DNA of 64,000 nt from Ulota crispa. Taxonomy: Eukaryota; Streptophyta; Bryopsida; Orthotrichales; Orthotrichaceae. The position numbers and the translations under genes are program-made. The notes under the pieces were generated by a model. The model saw nothing but the letters and a program-made list of their open reading frames with translations, had not been told where the DNA came from and ran no database searches. The stretch covers positions 3,224,001 through 3,288,000 of the forward strand of contig OY987250.1 in NCBI GenBank assembly GCA_963920765.1. The letters run 5' to 3'. Below are positions 1-11,256 of this stretch, in pieces; position 1 is the first letter of the stretch; every line of letters starts with the position of its first letter.

Positions 1-581
1 GATCAAGTCTTTGGAGGCTTCAACAAACGCATTGGCAGCTTGAGGTCTACTGCAGCAATTGCTCAAGAGGATCTTAGTCGAAAAAAAAGGATGCAACTTG
101 TAGGAGAAGCCTATGCATCAACATGCACTGTCCAAGCTCTAGCCATAGCATTCAAGATTACAAGTTTGGTCCCTTGTGATCCTTCAAAAATTTTAGAAAA
201 ATTGGTTGTTTCAAGAAAGAATGATGCAACCACAGAGGTCCAAGCTACACAAAATGTTGAGGAGCAATTGGAAGCTGCTCTACTTGTCACCTCCCTTGCA
301 TCTCAACCATTGGCTCAGAGCCGGAGGGTGCTTGTCTTTAGATTTGTTACAAGCAATACATTTTGTGAGCAAAGACAACAAAAGCACCAGAGTATTGCAA
401 ATGCATTGAGAGAAAAGAGATGAAGAAGCATCAACAGCTAGAAAAAAAACAAGCTGCAAAAGAAGCAGTAGAGCAAAAACGTCAAGCCAAACAAGGCTAG
501 ATTGATGAGCACAGAGCTGCTAACGAGAAAGAGATGACCACAAAGGCCATGATGAGTAACAAGAGGGTCAAGAGGTGTTAA
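1..581 (+). pseudogene. C-terminal remnant of a probable pogo/Tigger-like DDE transposase
   Basis: An open frame runs from the window edge (frame 1) to a stop at 421-423; its 5' part lies outside the window. It begins D-Q-V-F-G-G-F-N-K-R, followed by a mixed helical stretch and the motif SLVPCDPSKIL near 160-195. In pogo/Tigger-type DDE transposases the catalytic domain is followed by a comparable F-G-x-F-K-K segment and a T-G-[IL]-x-P-x-[DN]-P motif, which is the basis of the call. After 423 the frame is lost, but the +2-shifted frame from 420 continues as a lysine/glutamine-rich coiled-coil-like tail (KKHQQLEKKQAAKEAVEQKR) to TAA at 579-581. One in-frame TAG lies at 498-500. One indel and one nonsense codon therefore separate it from an intact C terminus. 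The catalytic residues are not in the window, so the superfamily is inferred. A pogo-like MITE 1.6 kb away fits. Confidence 0.5.
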
Positions 582-643
582 TTATGTAACGTGATCATAT
601 ATAGTGGCATGTAGCAGCTTATAGAATGCTGAAATGTTTGAAG

Positions 644-870
644 AGTGATAATAGGGCATTTTTGAATTTCAGATTTGGATTGACCTTGGCTCACTATATT
701 TCTAATAAAAAAATCATTTTTCAACTTTTTAGAACTATGAAACTTGGTACAAAAACTAGACTCAAATATCTTTCAGATGTGACCACAACCATGTCATTTG
801 GTACATTATAACTATTTTTTTATTGATTTTTTGTCTAAGGCCCAATGATAATAGGGTAAACTACTTGTAG
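644..870 (-). mobile_element. Partial copy of the GTAGTTTACC MITE (family K)
   Basis: The stretch ending GATAATAGGGTAAACTAC near 847-868 matches, in inverted orientation, the left end of the complete element at 28,142-28,760. Shared segments include the AATTTCAGATTTGGATTGACC region near 665-685 and the loosely repeated AACCATGTCATTTGGTA region near 785-805. Only one proper terminus is present, so this is a truncated copy. Confidence 0.45.
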
Positions 871-2179
871 TACTGGTAGTACTATTAGTACTACCGAGCT
901 TTTGGAATAATTTTTTTTAAATAAAATAAAATATGGAAAATTTGTAAAGCACTTAAAATAGCACACTCATGAAAATTCAAACCTAGAAATTTTTTATTCT
1001 AAAAGTTATGCGCAAAACAAAATCACCAACAAAAAGCCAATTTCTTTCTTGCTTTCTAGAAAATAGTAAAATAATTCAAAAAAATAAAACAAAAACTTGG
1101 AATTTGAGAACCCATTAAACACATTCACATGGTACAATTGCTTTGCTGAGGAATTTCTTTGTATTTTGCCAATGAAGGGAGATAGGATGCCCACTTTGAG
1201 ACAATGTAGATGCCATGGAATTTATAATATTGCAAAACCATTCTGTAAATATGTGTAAGCATGCTCCATAAACAGCATCCTTGATTTATAGCCCTAGAAA
1301 AGATTTTTTGGACCCAAAATAGTACTAAAAACCCTTAACATGGCCAAGGTAGACACCTATTTGGGGGTTTTCAAAAATAGTAAAATAATTTCAAAAAAAC
1401 CAAAAAAAACATGGAAGGTTTGTAACTATGACATGTACCTTCCTTTGAAATTTCAACTCAAAAGAACTTGCTGCGCAAAAGTTACAAGCCAAAAAGCACT
1501 TTCGGGAGGTGAATGGGACACCATATAAGACCGGTGTTTCTTGCAATCACCCACCTCTATAATATCACATCCCTAATCTTTGTGATATTATCACACAAAA
1601 AAAATTTGATGACTTATTTGAAATTTTTACTTTGCGTTCTATTTAACATATAAAAATCTTAATTAATTTCCAATGGTGAATGCGTGGCATAGCAAATGCC
1701 AATCACTAATCACACTACTAAAATTGCAAGGCCCTTTGTAATATCACATCTTCAACTTTTGTGATATTATAAAAAGTTTGAGGAGATAGATGTTGAATTC
1801 AAGATGATATTAGAGAAGGTGCACATAGTGATATTAAAGAGGTCGCAAATTTTATTACTTTTCTTTGTTTCACACTTTTTTACTTTTCAAAATGTTGTGA
1901 ATTTTGAGAAGCTATAGATTTTCACAATTTTGCTTTTCTATTGCTATTACCAAATGATTTGAAATGTTTTTTACATTGAAAATGATTTTAAATCTCAAAA
2001 TAGTTCTCATGATGAATGGGTAGCATAGCAAGCCCCAACCGCTAGTAATATGGATTGAAATCAAGGTCCAAGAAGAACTGACCGCGAGTTCAAAGCTAGC
2101 TGGTTGAAATGAGAAAAAAACGTTTTTAATTTATAAAAGTCAGGCTAAAAACTGGTTAAGAATCTTTTGAAATTTATTA
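871..2179. other. AT-rich spacer with small hairpins
   Basis: No coding signal is visible. Two similar short palindromes occur near 1560-1590 and 1738-1770, each reading AATATCACAT...TGTGATATTA around a short loop. They may be the ends of an old MITE, but the copies are too degenerate to define its borders. Confidence 0.4.
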
Positions 2180-2298
2180 CAGTAGAACTCCTCTAAACTA
2201 ATATGCTTGGTACTGGTTGGGTACACTAGTTTGTGGAGGTTATAGTGGGATAGGTAGTGTTGGAACGGGTGATATATTAGTTTAGAGGAGTTCTACTA
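2180..2298. mobile_element. 119-bp pogo-like MITE
   Basis: The termini are CAGTAGAACTCCTCTAAACT on the left and the near-perfect inverted copy TTTAGAGGAGTTCTACTA on the right. The element is flanked by TA dinucleotides (2178-2179 and 2299-2300). CAGTAGAAC-type ends with a TA target site are typical of pogo/Tigger-derived MITEs. The outermost base differs between ends (C versus a base implying T), consistent with a single C-to-T change. There is no coding capacity. Confidence 0.75.
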
Positions 2299-3258
2299 TA
2301 TAGTACAAAATAGAGAAAATAACTAAAATGGGTTTTATATAAACTGTTTTAGTAGAAGAATGGAAGGAAATCAACCGAAAAAACTCAAATATTTCTCTAC
2401 AAGGGAAACTGTGCAAATTGACAAAAGTATATCCAAATCAACATGTTGATAGTATTTTTATCATTTTAGACAAATCTAGTTAATTCGGACATGTCAATTA
2501 GGACACAATTTCTTGTCCGGGCCCGACCCTGGTTGAAATTGTGAGGAGGTCCTGAATTCTCTCCAAATCCTGGTTCAATTCCATGTGACATTCCAAAGTC
2601 CAAAACATGACCGAGGAACTTGGCATTCTTTTTGTTCTCCACCAGTAGAAAGTTTAATTAGCTCTTCCTTGGTATCTTGGTTCAAACAAGTCCTTGGATA
2701 CCCTCCATCCTTGGATTGAGAATTTGTACGGCAAGGCTTGCTTTTGGTCCTGTCGTCTTAGAAGTTAGAACAAACAGCTGGGATTTGGCTGTAGCAACTG
2801 TCCAAGTACAACACTACAGCCTGTCTGGTTCATTCGAAGGAGGCGGCTCCCACGTTCCTGTGTCCCACCACTCCCACATCCGATTGATTTTTCTTACTCT
2901 CTACCATTTTTATAGGAAGGTTGATATTTGGGTCTTGTAGTTTCACACTATGTCTCAAGTTTCGGTTTGTTTAGAGATGCAACCCTTTTCTGTGTACTAC
3001 AAGATTTGTATTTACAAAATGAAATTTAACCCGTAAGCGTCCCATCAACAGGATCCTGTCGTTGGAGTCCACAGCTTTATCTCACTTTTTTTTTAAATTT
3101 GTGTGGTGAAGACAATCATGTCTAGTCCCCATCAGTAGAGAAGGTAGTCCTTTTTCAAATCTCATGGTCACTTTTTTGGATGTACTTTTCCAAGCTGTGG
3201 TGGCCATTAAATCCCACATTTTCTCCTAAATCCTAAAATTACTCTGGGTGCTCAAGGG
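2299..3258. other. Spacer without recognisable genes
   Basis: Slightly richer in G+C than its surroundings between about 2500 and 2900, with an 87-codon open frame at 2677-2940 that has no recognisable domain. I see nothing that supports a gene. Confidence 0.4.
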
Positions 3259-3982
3259 TTAACCCCTAAAGGACCACTTGTCCCTACGGGGGACAAATGG
3301 GATTACGGGCATGTACTTATGGCTAACTTACATTGTGTAATTTTTTGAAACTTTTATGGAAGATGGGGAATTCAAAGATTTGTGCAGTCATCTAATTTTT
3401 CCTCATTCCAACATCTATTGAAGAAGTTAAAAATGAATTTATGAGATTTTTTGTTTGGCGGGCAGCTCAAAACTTCTTTAAAAATTGCGTTTTTTTAAAA
3501 TGAAAATTTGAGGTTAGTTCTTTAAACTTATGTATATGTGAGAAGCTTTGAATCATTCAATTCTAATTGATGAAATAAAACTTATGAGAAGTTTTAGTTT
3601 GCGGGTATGTGTGGAAAATCTCAAAACTATGCCTACACGCAAACTAAAACTTCTCATAAGTTTTATTTCATCAATTAGAATTGAATGATTCAAAGCTTCT
3701 CACATATACATAAGTTTAAAGAACTAACCCCAATTTTTCACTTTAAAAAATGCAATTTTTAAAGAAGTTTTTGAGCTGCCCGCCAAAAAAAAAATCTCAT
3801 AAATTCATTTTTAACTTCTTCAATAAATGTTGGAATGAGGAAAAATTAGATGACTGCACAAATCTTTGAGTTCCCCATTTTCCATAAAAGTTTCAAAAAA
3901 TTACACAAAGTAGGTTAGCCATAAGTACATGCCCAAAATCCCATTTGTCCCCTGTAGGGACAAGTGGTCCTTTAGGGATTAA
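3259..3982. mobile_element. Family A element, copy 1 (724 bp, full-length palindrome)
   Basis: Bounded by TTAA at 3259-3262 and 3979-3982. The left end reads CCCCTAAAGGACCACTTGTC and the right end is its inverted counterpart ending GGTCCTTTAGGGATTAA. The two arms pair over almost the whole element (for example 3500-3600 against 3640-3720), meeting near 3620. It could therefore fold into one roughly 350-bp hairpin. Copies at 19,037-19,763, 61,526-63,175 and 62,363-63,095 share the plan. Non-autonomous; probably mobilised by a piggyBac-like transposase. Confidence 0.8.
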
Positions 3983-4032
3983 GGTAGGAGGTTCTAAAAT
4001 GGTGCATGGTATGAAACAGTGTACTACTTCAC

Positions 4033-5260
4033 TCCTAGAGGACCAAGGAGCCCACTTTGGGCCTTATGAGAACTCAAGCAAGCTCTACTGACTTCATAAT
4101 TTGGAAATTTTTCATGAAATTTTAAGGATGAATATTACTCATCATAATCTACATGTGAAGTTTTATTTCATGTCATTCCAATAAGTAATGCCAAAGTTAG
4201 AAGGTTTTTTCAATTTCAATGTCAAACCAGGCAGCAAAAAAAAAATATTGTATTTTTTATTTTATTCTAATAGAATTGTGTAGACTGATACCTACTCAAA
4301 ACAAATGAATCACTCAATTCCAAATAATGAGGTAAGAGTTAAACAGAGTTTTATTTTGCGGGCAACGAAGGTAGGAAGAGGGTAGAAAAAACATATAAAG
4401 TTATCTTTTACCCTCAATTTTGTAAATTTTCAAATGAAAATGAAAATTAAAGTTATTCATTGTCTGTTAGAGCATTCTCATCATTGGGCTTAACGATTTT
4501 CAAATTCTTCCAAAACTTATTAGCATATTAGTTATATCTTTCATTCATCAATACCTTTTACTTTACAACTTTTGTAAAAATGAATACTTTTTTTTTGGTT
4601 AAGTTTTTTTATATGTGCTTTCAATCCATTTTCCAACATATTGCCAAAATTGCACAAGAAATACAACATATGTGTTTTTGTCTAAAAAGTTTGGAAAACA
4701 AAACTTCGCCTTCTAGAAGAACTAGAAAAGCCTACATTTTGAAGTTTAGGCACATTGATCTTGCAATTGGTGGGGATATTCATTCTAAAATTTTGGGACA
4801 ATGTACTTGTGGAAGTCAACCAAAGGATCCTATGGTTGGATTTGTCACAAAGTAAGTTTCAATGAAGATTTTGACCTTGCTTTGGGGACTAGTAAGGTAG
4901 GAGCACCCATAAGCGTCATTGTCCCCATAATTGTCACCTCTAATATCTTGGAAAATCTGAGGAAATAATAGATGTAATTACAAGGATGTACAACATGTGA
5001 ACATGAAAATTTGAAAGTGGTTATGGGTGCAATGGCAGTTTTCTCTTTAAAAATTCACAACTTATTCTCACAATATCCAAATAATACATTCGAAAGTGCT
5101 AACTCATTTTTTTCTTGTTCCTAATAGGATCTTATAATTTGCTAGATGTTTATTAATACTCATCATGTTCAAAACCCTCAGTTTGACGTTTATGGGTGCT
5201 CCTATCTTATTTTGAAGCAGTTTTGGTCCTCTAAACACAAAATAATGTTAGGAGTTAAAT
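4033..5260. mobile_element. Family C element, copy 1, interrupted by a G element
   Basis: Starts CCTAGAGGACCAAGGAGCCC and aligns over most of its length with the copy beginning at 23,286 (for example 4325-4400 versus 23,590-23,660). The TTAA at the left end has been lost. The right border is uncertain because it merges with family H sequence. Both copies contain an open frame with the peptide FRHIDLAIG, but this does not look conserved as protein. Confidence 0.55.
4895..5207. mobile_element. Family G element, copy 1 (313 bp, TA target site)
   Basis: Ends AGGTAGGAGCACCCATAAGC and inverted TATGGGTGCTCCTATCT, flanked by TA at 4893-4894 and 5208-5209. The second family C copy (near 24,150-24,165) is an empty site: it reads GGGATTAGTATTTTTAAGCAG where this copy has the insertion. 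This supports the borders and a TA duplication, as in Tc1/mariner-type elements. Confidence 0.75.
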
Positions 5261-5625
5261 GTCTTCAATTTGTACATGTTGTTTTTTGTAGTCCTTCAAC
5301 AATGTACAGACATTGCACACTTGAGGAAATGCACCATTTTAGAGACCCATGGCCTTTCCACTTCAAAAATTCATAACCAATCCCACAAAGTGTCAAAAAT
5401 ATGAAACAATTGATGTTTGATACCAAATCCTCTTGTCTTTTAAGGAAACTTTACTAAAAATTATTTCAAGAAGTTTTGCCTCTCCAAAATTCAATTTTAG
5501 CCCTTAAATGCCATTTTAGAACCTCCTACCTTAGGATACTCCAATCTAATATTTGAGTTTTGGAAAGCTCAAGGATTTACTTGTAGTTGTAAACTCCTAA
5601 AAAACAGTTTTTTTTTTCAAGACAA

Positions 5626-5973
5626 TTGGGATTTTGGGCATGTACACAAAGCTGTACTAGTTTAAATGATTTTTTTGAAACTTTATGGAAGGTGGAGAAC
5701 TCAAAAACCTACATGGGCATCTAACATTTTCTCCATTCTAACATTTGAAGAAGAAGTTATGCAAGACTTACTCAAACTAGGAGAGGAGGGGCACTTTGGG
5801 ATTGCCTCTCATTTGTAAGTGGGTGTTGACTCCAAAGAGGGTCAACCCTTACTAGCACAAGGTGTGGCCACTTGGGCAAACGAGAGTGGAGTGGAAGGAG
5901 CCCATCTTAGGGCCTCCAACCGCCATTCCATTAGTCCCTTGTAAAATATAGAAGTATTATTTTTTGAGCGGTT

Positions 5974-6042
<69 letters not shown>

Positions 6043-6554
6043 CAAATTGTAGTAGGCTAAGGTTCCACAGTTTTTACTATTTGGATTAGTATATAATTTA
6101 GAGTTTTGAAACATTAATAAAGCTTCCACTTTTGCTTAGTGTATTTGCAAATTTCATGACCTTTTCCTTGCAAAACTTTACATAGTATGTTGTACACCTC
6201 TAATTCATTTGAAAATTCTCCTACATACCTAACATGGTCTTGTACATGGAGGAATTAAACCTCAGCTTTGTATAGAGCTATTATTCACTATAAGAGAGAT
6301 CAAATGTTCACAAAAGTTTCAGGCATGAAGGAGAGAAAGTTATTTTTTTATAGTTTGGATGTTAATATCCGACTCTTCTTCATTTGAAGTGAGCTAATTT
6401 TTTCCCACAAGCACCTCCCATAGTCTTGAGCAAGATCTTATAGTTGGACTTTTTAGAAATCACAAATTTTCCTACCTTTTTACTAATTTCCCTAGAAATG
6501 ACAAATTTTAATGAATTCTACAATAAAAAGGGGGCTTGGTCCTTTAGGGGTTAA
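5626..6554. mobile_element. Family F-like TTAA element, left end degenerate
   Basis: The right end reads GGTCCTTTAGGGGTTAA (TTAA at 6551-6554). Interior segments (for example 6140-6480) match family F copies at 8,856-9,756 and 39,471-40,423. The left arm is recognisable from GGGATTTTGGGCATGTAC near 5629, but no clear TTAA is left there. It contains the AT dinucleotide tract at 5976-6041. Confidence 0.55.
5976..6041. repeat. (TA)n microsatellite
   Basis: About 33 uninterrupted TA units inside a family F-like element. The isoleucine/tyrosine-repeat open frame read from it is an artefact. Confidence 0.95.
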
Positions 6555-6599
6555 TGCGAAATTTCCCAAGAGAGTCAGATAATTCCCAAGAGATTATAA

Positions 6600-6757
6600 G
6601 GGCCTCCTTCCATGCTCGATTGGCAATTGAGAAAACTAAATTAAGCCCACTGATTATTGGTCAGATCGGAGTTCCACAAAATAGAATTCCAACCTGATGG
6701 ATAATTAGTCGGCTTAATTTAGTTTCGCCGATGACCGACTCTGCATGAAGGAGGCCC
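6600..6757. mobile_element. Harbinger-like MITE, copy 1 (158 bp)
   Basis: Terminal inverted repeats GGGCCTCCTTCCATGC and GCATGAAGGAGGCCC. Subterminal inverted segments ACTAAATTAAGCC and GGCTTAATTTAGT extend the pairing. It is preceded by TAA and followed by AAA, a one-base decay of a TAA duplication. The interior shares GATTATTGGTCAGATC with the copy at 12,827. GGG-starting ends with TWA target sites suggest PIF/Harbinger. Confidence 0.65.
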
Positions 6758-7683
6758 AAAAGTTAATCACACAAGAAAGGATAAAGCAGCACTCGTTGAA
6801 AGTCTTGGCTCCAACAAAAGTGCATGTTGCTATAAATAGGGTGCAGTCAAGTTACAACATTGTCATGGGTTTTGTTTTATTTTATTTTATCTTCCTTTAT
6901 GGTACTTTGATTTGTCCTTTACAATTTAACGAAGTTGAGAATTGGCATTGAGGATTTGGTGAATTTTCAGAATCTCATTGGTTGAGAGGTTGAAGATTGA
7001 GACATAAAATGTTACACCATGTCCCTCGTCCCTAATCTGGCATCAAATAGAAAAGCTGTCTTGGAGAACTAAGCAACGTTGTTAATCTTGGTTCCACATT
7101 TCCATTCGAATACAAGCTTGGTGCCTAATGACTAATGAGCCTTTGGAACCAAAAATTGCCACCAAACCTGAATTCCTCAATTTGAATTTTTAACTCATGT
7201 TGATTCATTTGGGAATGCCCATGTGTTAACACTTTTTGTAAAATCTGGCGCCAAGAAAATTGTTTGTTTCAAGGACTTATTTGCAACAAAAATGAAAACC
7301 AAAATCCAACAACAAAATCTTTGCATAAAATACTCAAGAATGTTAATTTTTCTGATTTTTTTAATATTTTTACACTTAGAGCATCTCAGCCAACCTGTAG
7401 TTTTCCATCCCTGCAAATTGCAATGTCTCTTGTATACAAAGTTCAACAATAGTTTTCCCCACCCATGTAACTAGGTAGAATAGTGTCCAATCAAAAACAA
7501 GCCTCCTTGTTTGAAAAAGTAGGTAGATTCTTCATCATTGCTTACTCAACCTATTACTTGATTGAAGAGAAATAATGTTTAGAGGAGTTGTTGTGCATTA
7601 GAAAAATGAAAATTTTAGGGTGCAATAAGGAATTTTTTGGCAGATCTAAGCAATACTTGCTCTCTTTTCATCCAAAAGTGTTC

Positions 7684-8632
7684 TTAACCCCTACAGCTGA
7701 TTTAAGCACCATTTTTTGGCAACATAGCAATTTTGGGTAGCTCATTACCGATAGGTTTTTCATTTTGTTTCTTTTAAATTTTTACACATGATGTGTTCAA
7801 GGAGTAGTTTTCAGGTCCAACATTTTTCATAACTTTTGACTTCATGGTTCAAAAGTTATTGCATCATATGTAGTCTCTTTGCTTGGCGGGCAGCCAAAAA
7901 TCTTCTTTATAAATTACTTTTTTTGAGTTTTGCTTTTTGAATTTTGTTTTTTGAATTTGGTTCTTTAGATTTATATATACTTAAGAAGCTTTTAATCACT
8001 CAATTTTGATCAATGAGATGAAAGTTATGAGGAGTTTTTGTTTGTGGGCAGTTATGAATTCTCTACTCTAAAATAAACTTTGAAGTCCTTTATTTTACTC
8101 AAATTTCATCATTTTGGACAAAAAACAAAACCCACAGATGTTGATTGTTTATCACAACATTATAACCATTGGGATTGGAATTTTTCATTTCCATAATCAA
8201 GTTCTTAATAATTTAGTGTTTTGAATCATTCTCCGCTTATTTTTACTTACTGTATTTTTCCTATGTGTTGTACAATTCATAGTGATATAAAAAATTCAAA
8301 TTGTGTACTCAATTTGCTTTGAAGAATAGTCCAAAAAATTACTACCATTTTGGAGTTTCTTTTCATACAAATGTGACTTGTGGAGTGTAATTGCCCGGAT
8401 TTTTGCAAGGACAAAAAATGGCTTTTTGTTAATTAAAACTCAAATATCTTACAATCTACACAATGATTTTTTTTTTAATATTCTTCCACATCTTTTGGTA
8501 CTAGTGCAGTACAAGATCTTACGGCTGCACGTGTCAAAAAATGATTTTTTTCTAATGTTTGGTACTTGTACTAGAAATGGCAGTTTTGGAGCAATTTTGG
8601 TGGAAAGCTTAGCTTAGTACTTTAGGGATTAA
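7684..8632. mobile_element. Family D TTAA element, copy 1 (949 bp)
   Basis: Bounded by TTAA at 7684-7687 and 8629-8632. The left end reads CCCCTACAGCTGATTTAAG and the right end GTACTTTAGGGATTAA. The segment AACATAGCAATTTTGGG near 7722 and AAAGTTATGAGGAGTTTTTG near 8021 recur in copies at 14,758-15,677 and 57,664-58,601. No coding capacity. Confidence 0.65.
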
Positions 8633-8855
8633 CACAATGTATTGCAAGATGAGCGGAGATGCTCTTACTAAGGTAGGAACATCCAATATCAACATCTTAC
8701 CTAATGGTGTCACTCTCTAAACAAGATTGTTGTTCTAGAACCCAAATCTAAATATACCATAGATAGCTTATCATTTTGATCAGTAGCACTAAGTTATCTA
8801 TGCTCTACCAAGATTCAAGTTCTAAAATGACTATCTTGTGTAGAGAGTGACGCCA

Positions 8856-9756
8856 TTAACTCCTAAAGGCCCAAGCCCTTTTTAATGTGAAAATCACTAA
8901 AAACAACCACTTTTGGGGCAATGAGTAGAAAAGTAGGACTTTTATTTTTGGGAAATCTTGCCTTGGACTATGGGAGGTACTAGCAAAAAAACAAATCAGC
9001 TCATTCTAGATGTAGAGGAGTAAGATATTCACATTTGAAGTGAAAAAAAAGTTTTTCCCCTGCGCCCAAAAATTTATGAAGCCTTTGATTGTTCCTATAT
9101 CAACAAATTGCTCTACACAAAAATTGAGGTTTATTTTTCTCAAGTAGAAGACCAAGTTGGAAGAATTTTCAAATAAATTGGAGGTGTGAATCATACTTTG
9201 TAAAATCTTGCAATGCCGTGAGGCCATGAAATTTGTGTATACACTAGGCAAAATTGGAGGATTTTTGTAAATTCAAAAATCTGAGTTACTTTGATCCAAA
9301 TGGTGAAAACCAAGGAATCCTTAGTCTACTACACTTTGGAATAAAAAAACCAAAAAACAAATACACAAAGTGCTCAAAAATGTAAAGCACCAAATTTTAC
9401 AAGGGACAAAATGAATGGAGGTCTAGGAGTCCCAATAGATGGGCACCTTCCACTCCACTCTCCTTTGCCCAAGTGTCCATAGCTTGTGCTCACAAGGGCT
9501 GGCCCTTTTTGGAGTCAATACCCACATACAAAGGAGAGGCCTTGCCAAAACTGCCCCTTCTTGCTCAATTTCAGAAAATTTGTTGATAACTTCTTCAATA
9601 AATGTCAAATGAAGAAAAAATTAGATGCTCACGTAGGTCTTGGAATTCCCCACTTTCAATTAAAGTTTCAAAAAATCACACAAACTAGTTTAGATATAGG
9701 TACATGGTCAAAATCCATTTGTCCCACGAGGGGACAATTTGACGTATAGGGGTTAA
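8856..9756. mobile_element. Family F TTAA element, copy 1 (901 bp)
   Basis: TTAA at 8856-8859 and 9753-9756. The left end reads CTCCTAAAGGCCCAAGCCC, and the right arm carries the GGGGACAATTTGACG block before GGGGTTAA. The inverted-orientation copy at 39,471-40,423 shares the stretches around 9,010-9,400. Peptides read from it are accidental. Confidence 0.6.
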
Positions 9757-10586
9757 ATATAATGTTCAATGTTGGTATTGGGTGCTCCTACATTAACCTG
9801 TGAGCGCCCCACATGCCAAATTTTGGCCTCCCAATATCAGACTTTGCAAGAAATGGAGTCCAAATCATGGGTGCACTGTCCCGGAATTGTACTTGGGTTT
9901 AGAGTATGGTACTACTCTCATGCCACATAATGGGCAATGGGGGTTTCACCACTTGTACAAGCATGAGTTGTGTAGGTCAAGTATAACAATAGTATACTAG
10001 AACTTCATTTCATGCAGAAGGGTTTAGGTGCAAGGATAGAGACCATCGGCTATGGCCGGTTCCATATTGTTAGGGGTGTTTTGGCATGCATGGCTTAGAC
10101 TAGAGAAGGATTTTGCAGCTATACCACTGGGAGCTATGCCCTTGTGGAGGTCAAAGTCTTACCCGTACTCCGTCTATCGTCCACTATGCCGTGTGAGCCT
10201 TGCAACTTCAAGCCTCTAAAAAAGCACCTTGCAGATAACAAAACATCACCAAATTTGGCGGCAAGCAAGATACTTGTAAATTGCACCCCTTGCCTAACTT
10301 TCATTAAAAAAAGCCTCTTTTAAGACATGGATTTTTGCATCCATAGCCACAGACTCCCCAAAATTGGCTAGTTGCCACATAGTCAACGGTACTTTGACTA
10401 TTATAATCTCCAAAAAGGTGTGGTCAAAAGTTCTACAATTTTTTGGTTGGATGCATCAAGCACCCTTTTTGCTATTTTAGCCGTGAATCCTCTCCAATCT
10501 AAGTTCCTAGCTTGGGATGAACAATGTTTTTCTAGCATGGTCTCCCTTGGCCTCATTTTCTTGATTTCAATGTGGGAGCTCAGGGC
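9757..10586. other. Spacer, mixed composition
   Basis: Moderately G+C-richer sequence containing short open frames at 9800-10000 and 10372-10590 with no recognisable domain. Possibly remains of older elements; no gene is supported. Confidence 0.35.
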
Positions 10587-11232
10587 TTAACCCCTCAAGG
10601 CCCAAGGGAACCAAAACTGTCCTTCCTTGTTTGTAATTTGGGATGCCTAAATTTTCTTCATGATTAAACACAATGATTTTTTTTAAGTTCTTGTTGAAGT
10701 ATTGTTTTAGTATCAAAATTCTGATTTTCAAAATGACTAATTATGATTTTTCTATTTAAGATTTTGTGCAAGGGTTTTTATTGCAAATCTTCACTTTCTA
10801 GTGTGTTGAAAGCTCTTGGAAATGAGCCTAAAGTACCCTAGAACATGGAGAGACAATCACATTAGAAACTTAATTTAAAAGTTGTAGAGTAGATTTCAAG
10901 AAGTTGTAAATTGATTAGGGTTACATATGTTCTACTTTACATACTCATATTTTTTTGATATCCTCAACTTTAAATTTGAGATGTGAAAAGAGGATTGAAA
11001 GACTTCAAATCAATTTCACAGTTTTAGCACCCTCTTGATTAAATGTTATTATTTTTCAATCTATAAGTGATATTGTTGTGTTTTGTTTTCGTATATGATC
11101 TCTAACATGTCTAGTTTGATTTTATACAATTACAATTCAAAAAGAATTGATACAACTTATCAAAATGTTGACATTTATTCATCCAATAACAAATTTTGAG
11201 ATACTTGAGAAAGTGCATGGGCCTTGAGGGAT
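10587..11232. mobile_element. Family B TTAA element, copy 1, with damaged right end
   Basis: TTAA at 10587-10590 followed by CCCCTCAAGGCCCAAG. Interior blocks (for example 10,900-11,100) are the inverted counterpart of the other family B copies. The right end is recognisable as GGGCCTTGAGGG at about 11,220-11,230, but the final G and TTAA are missing. A G-rich minisatellite starts about 25 bp further on. Confidence 0.65.
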
Positions 11233-11256
11233 CGATCCAACAACAAAAGTTGGAAA

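Larger units (their letters stand above)
3982..5531. mobile_element. Family H element, copy 1, carrying nested insertions
   Basis: Termini AGGTAGGAGGTTCTAAAATG (from 3982) and the inverted CATTTTAGAACCTCCTACCT (to 5531), flanked by TA at 3980-3981 and 5532-5533. The right arm (5370-5531) matches the 312-bp copy at 42,601-42,912. The body is interrupted by family C sequence (from about 4033), which itself contains a family G element (4895-5207). Confidence 0.65.

Noticed and set aside
4580..4855. A possible small protein conserved between the two family C copies (4580-4855 and 23,917-24,129)
   Set aside because: The two peptides differ at many residues through amino-acid-changing substitutions as well as silent ones, and the start regions differ. 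This fits neutral divergence of two MITE copies.
5842..6129. Open frame with an isoleucine-tyrosine repeat
   Set aside because: It is the translation of the (TA)n microsatellite.
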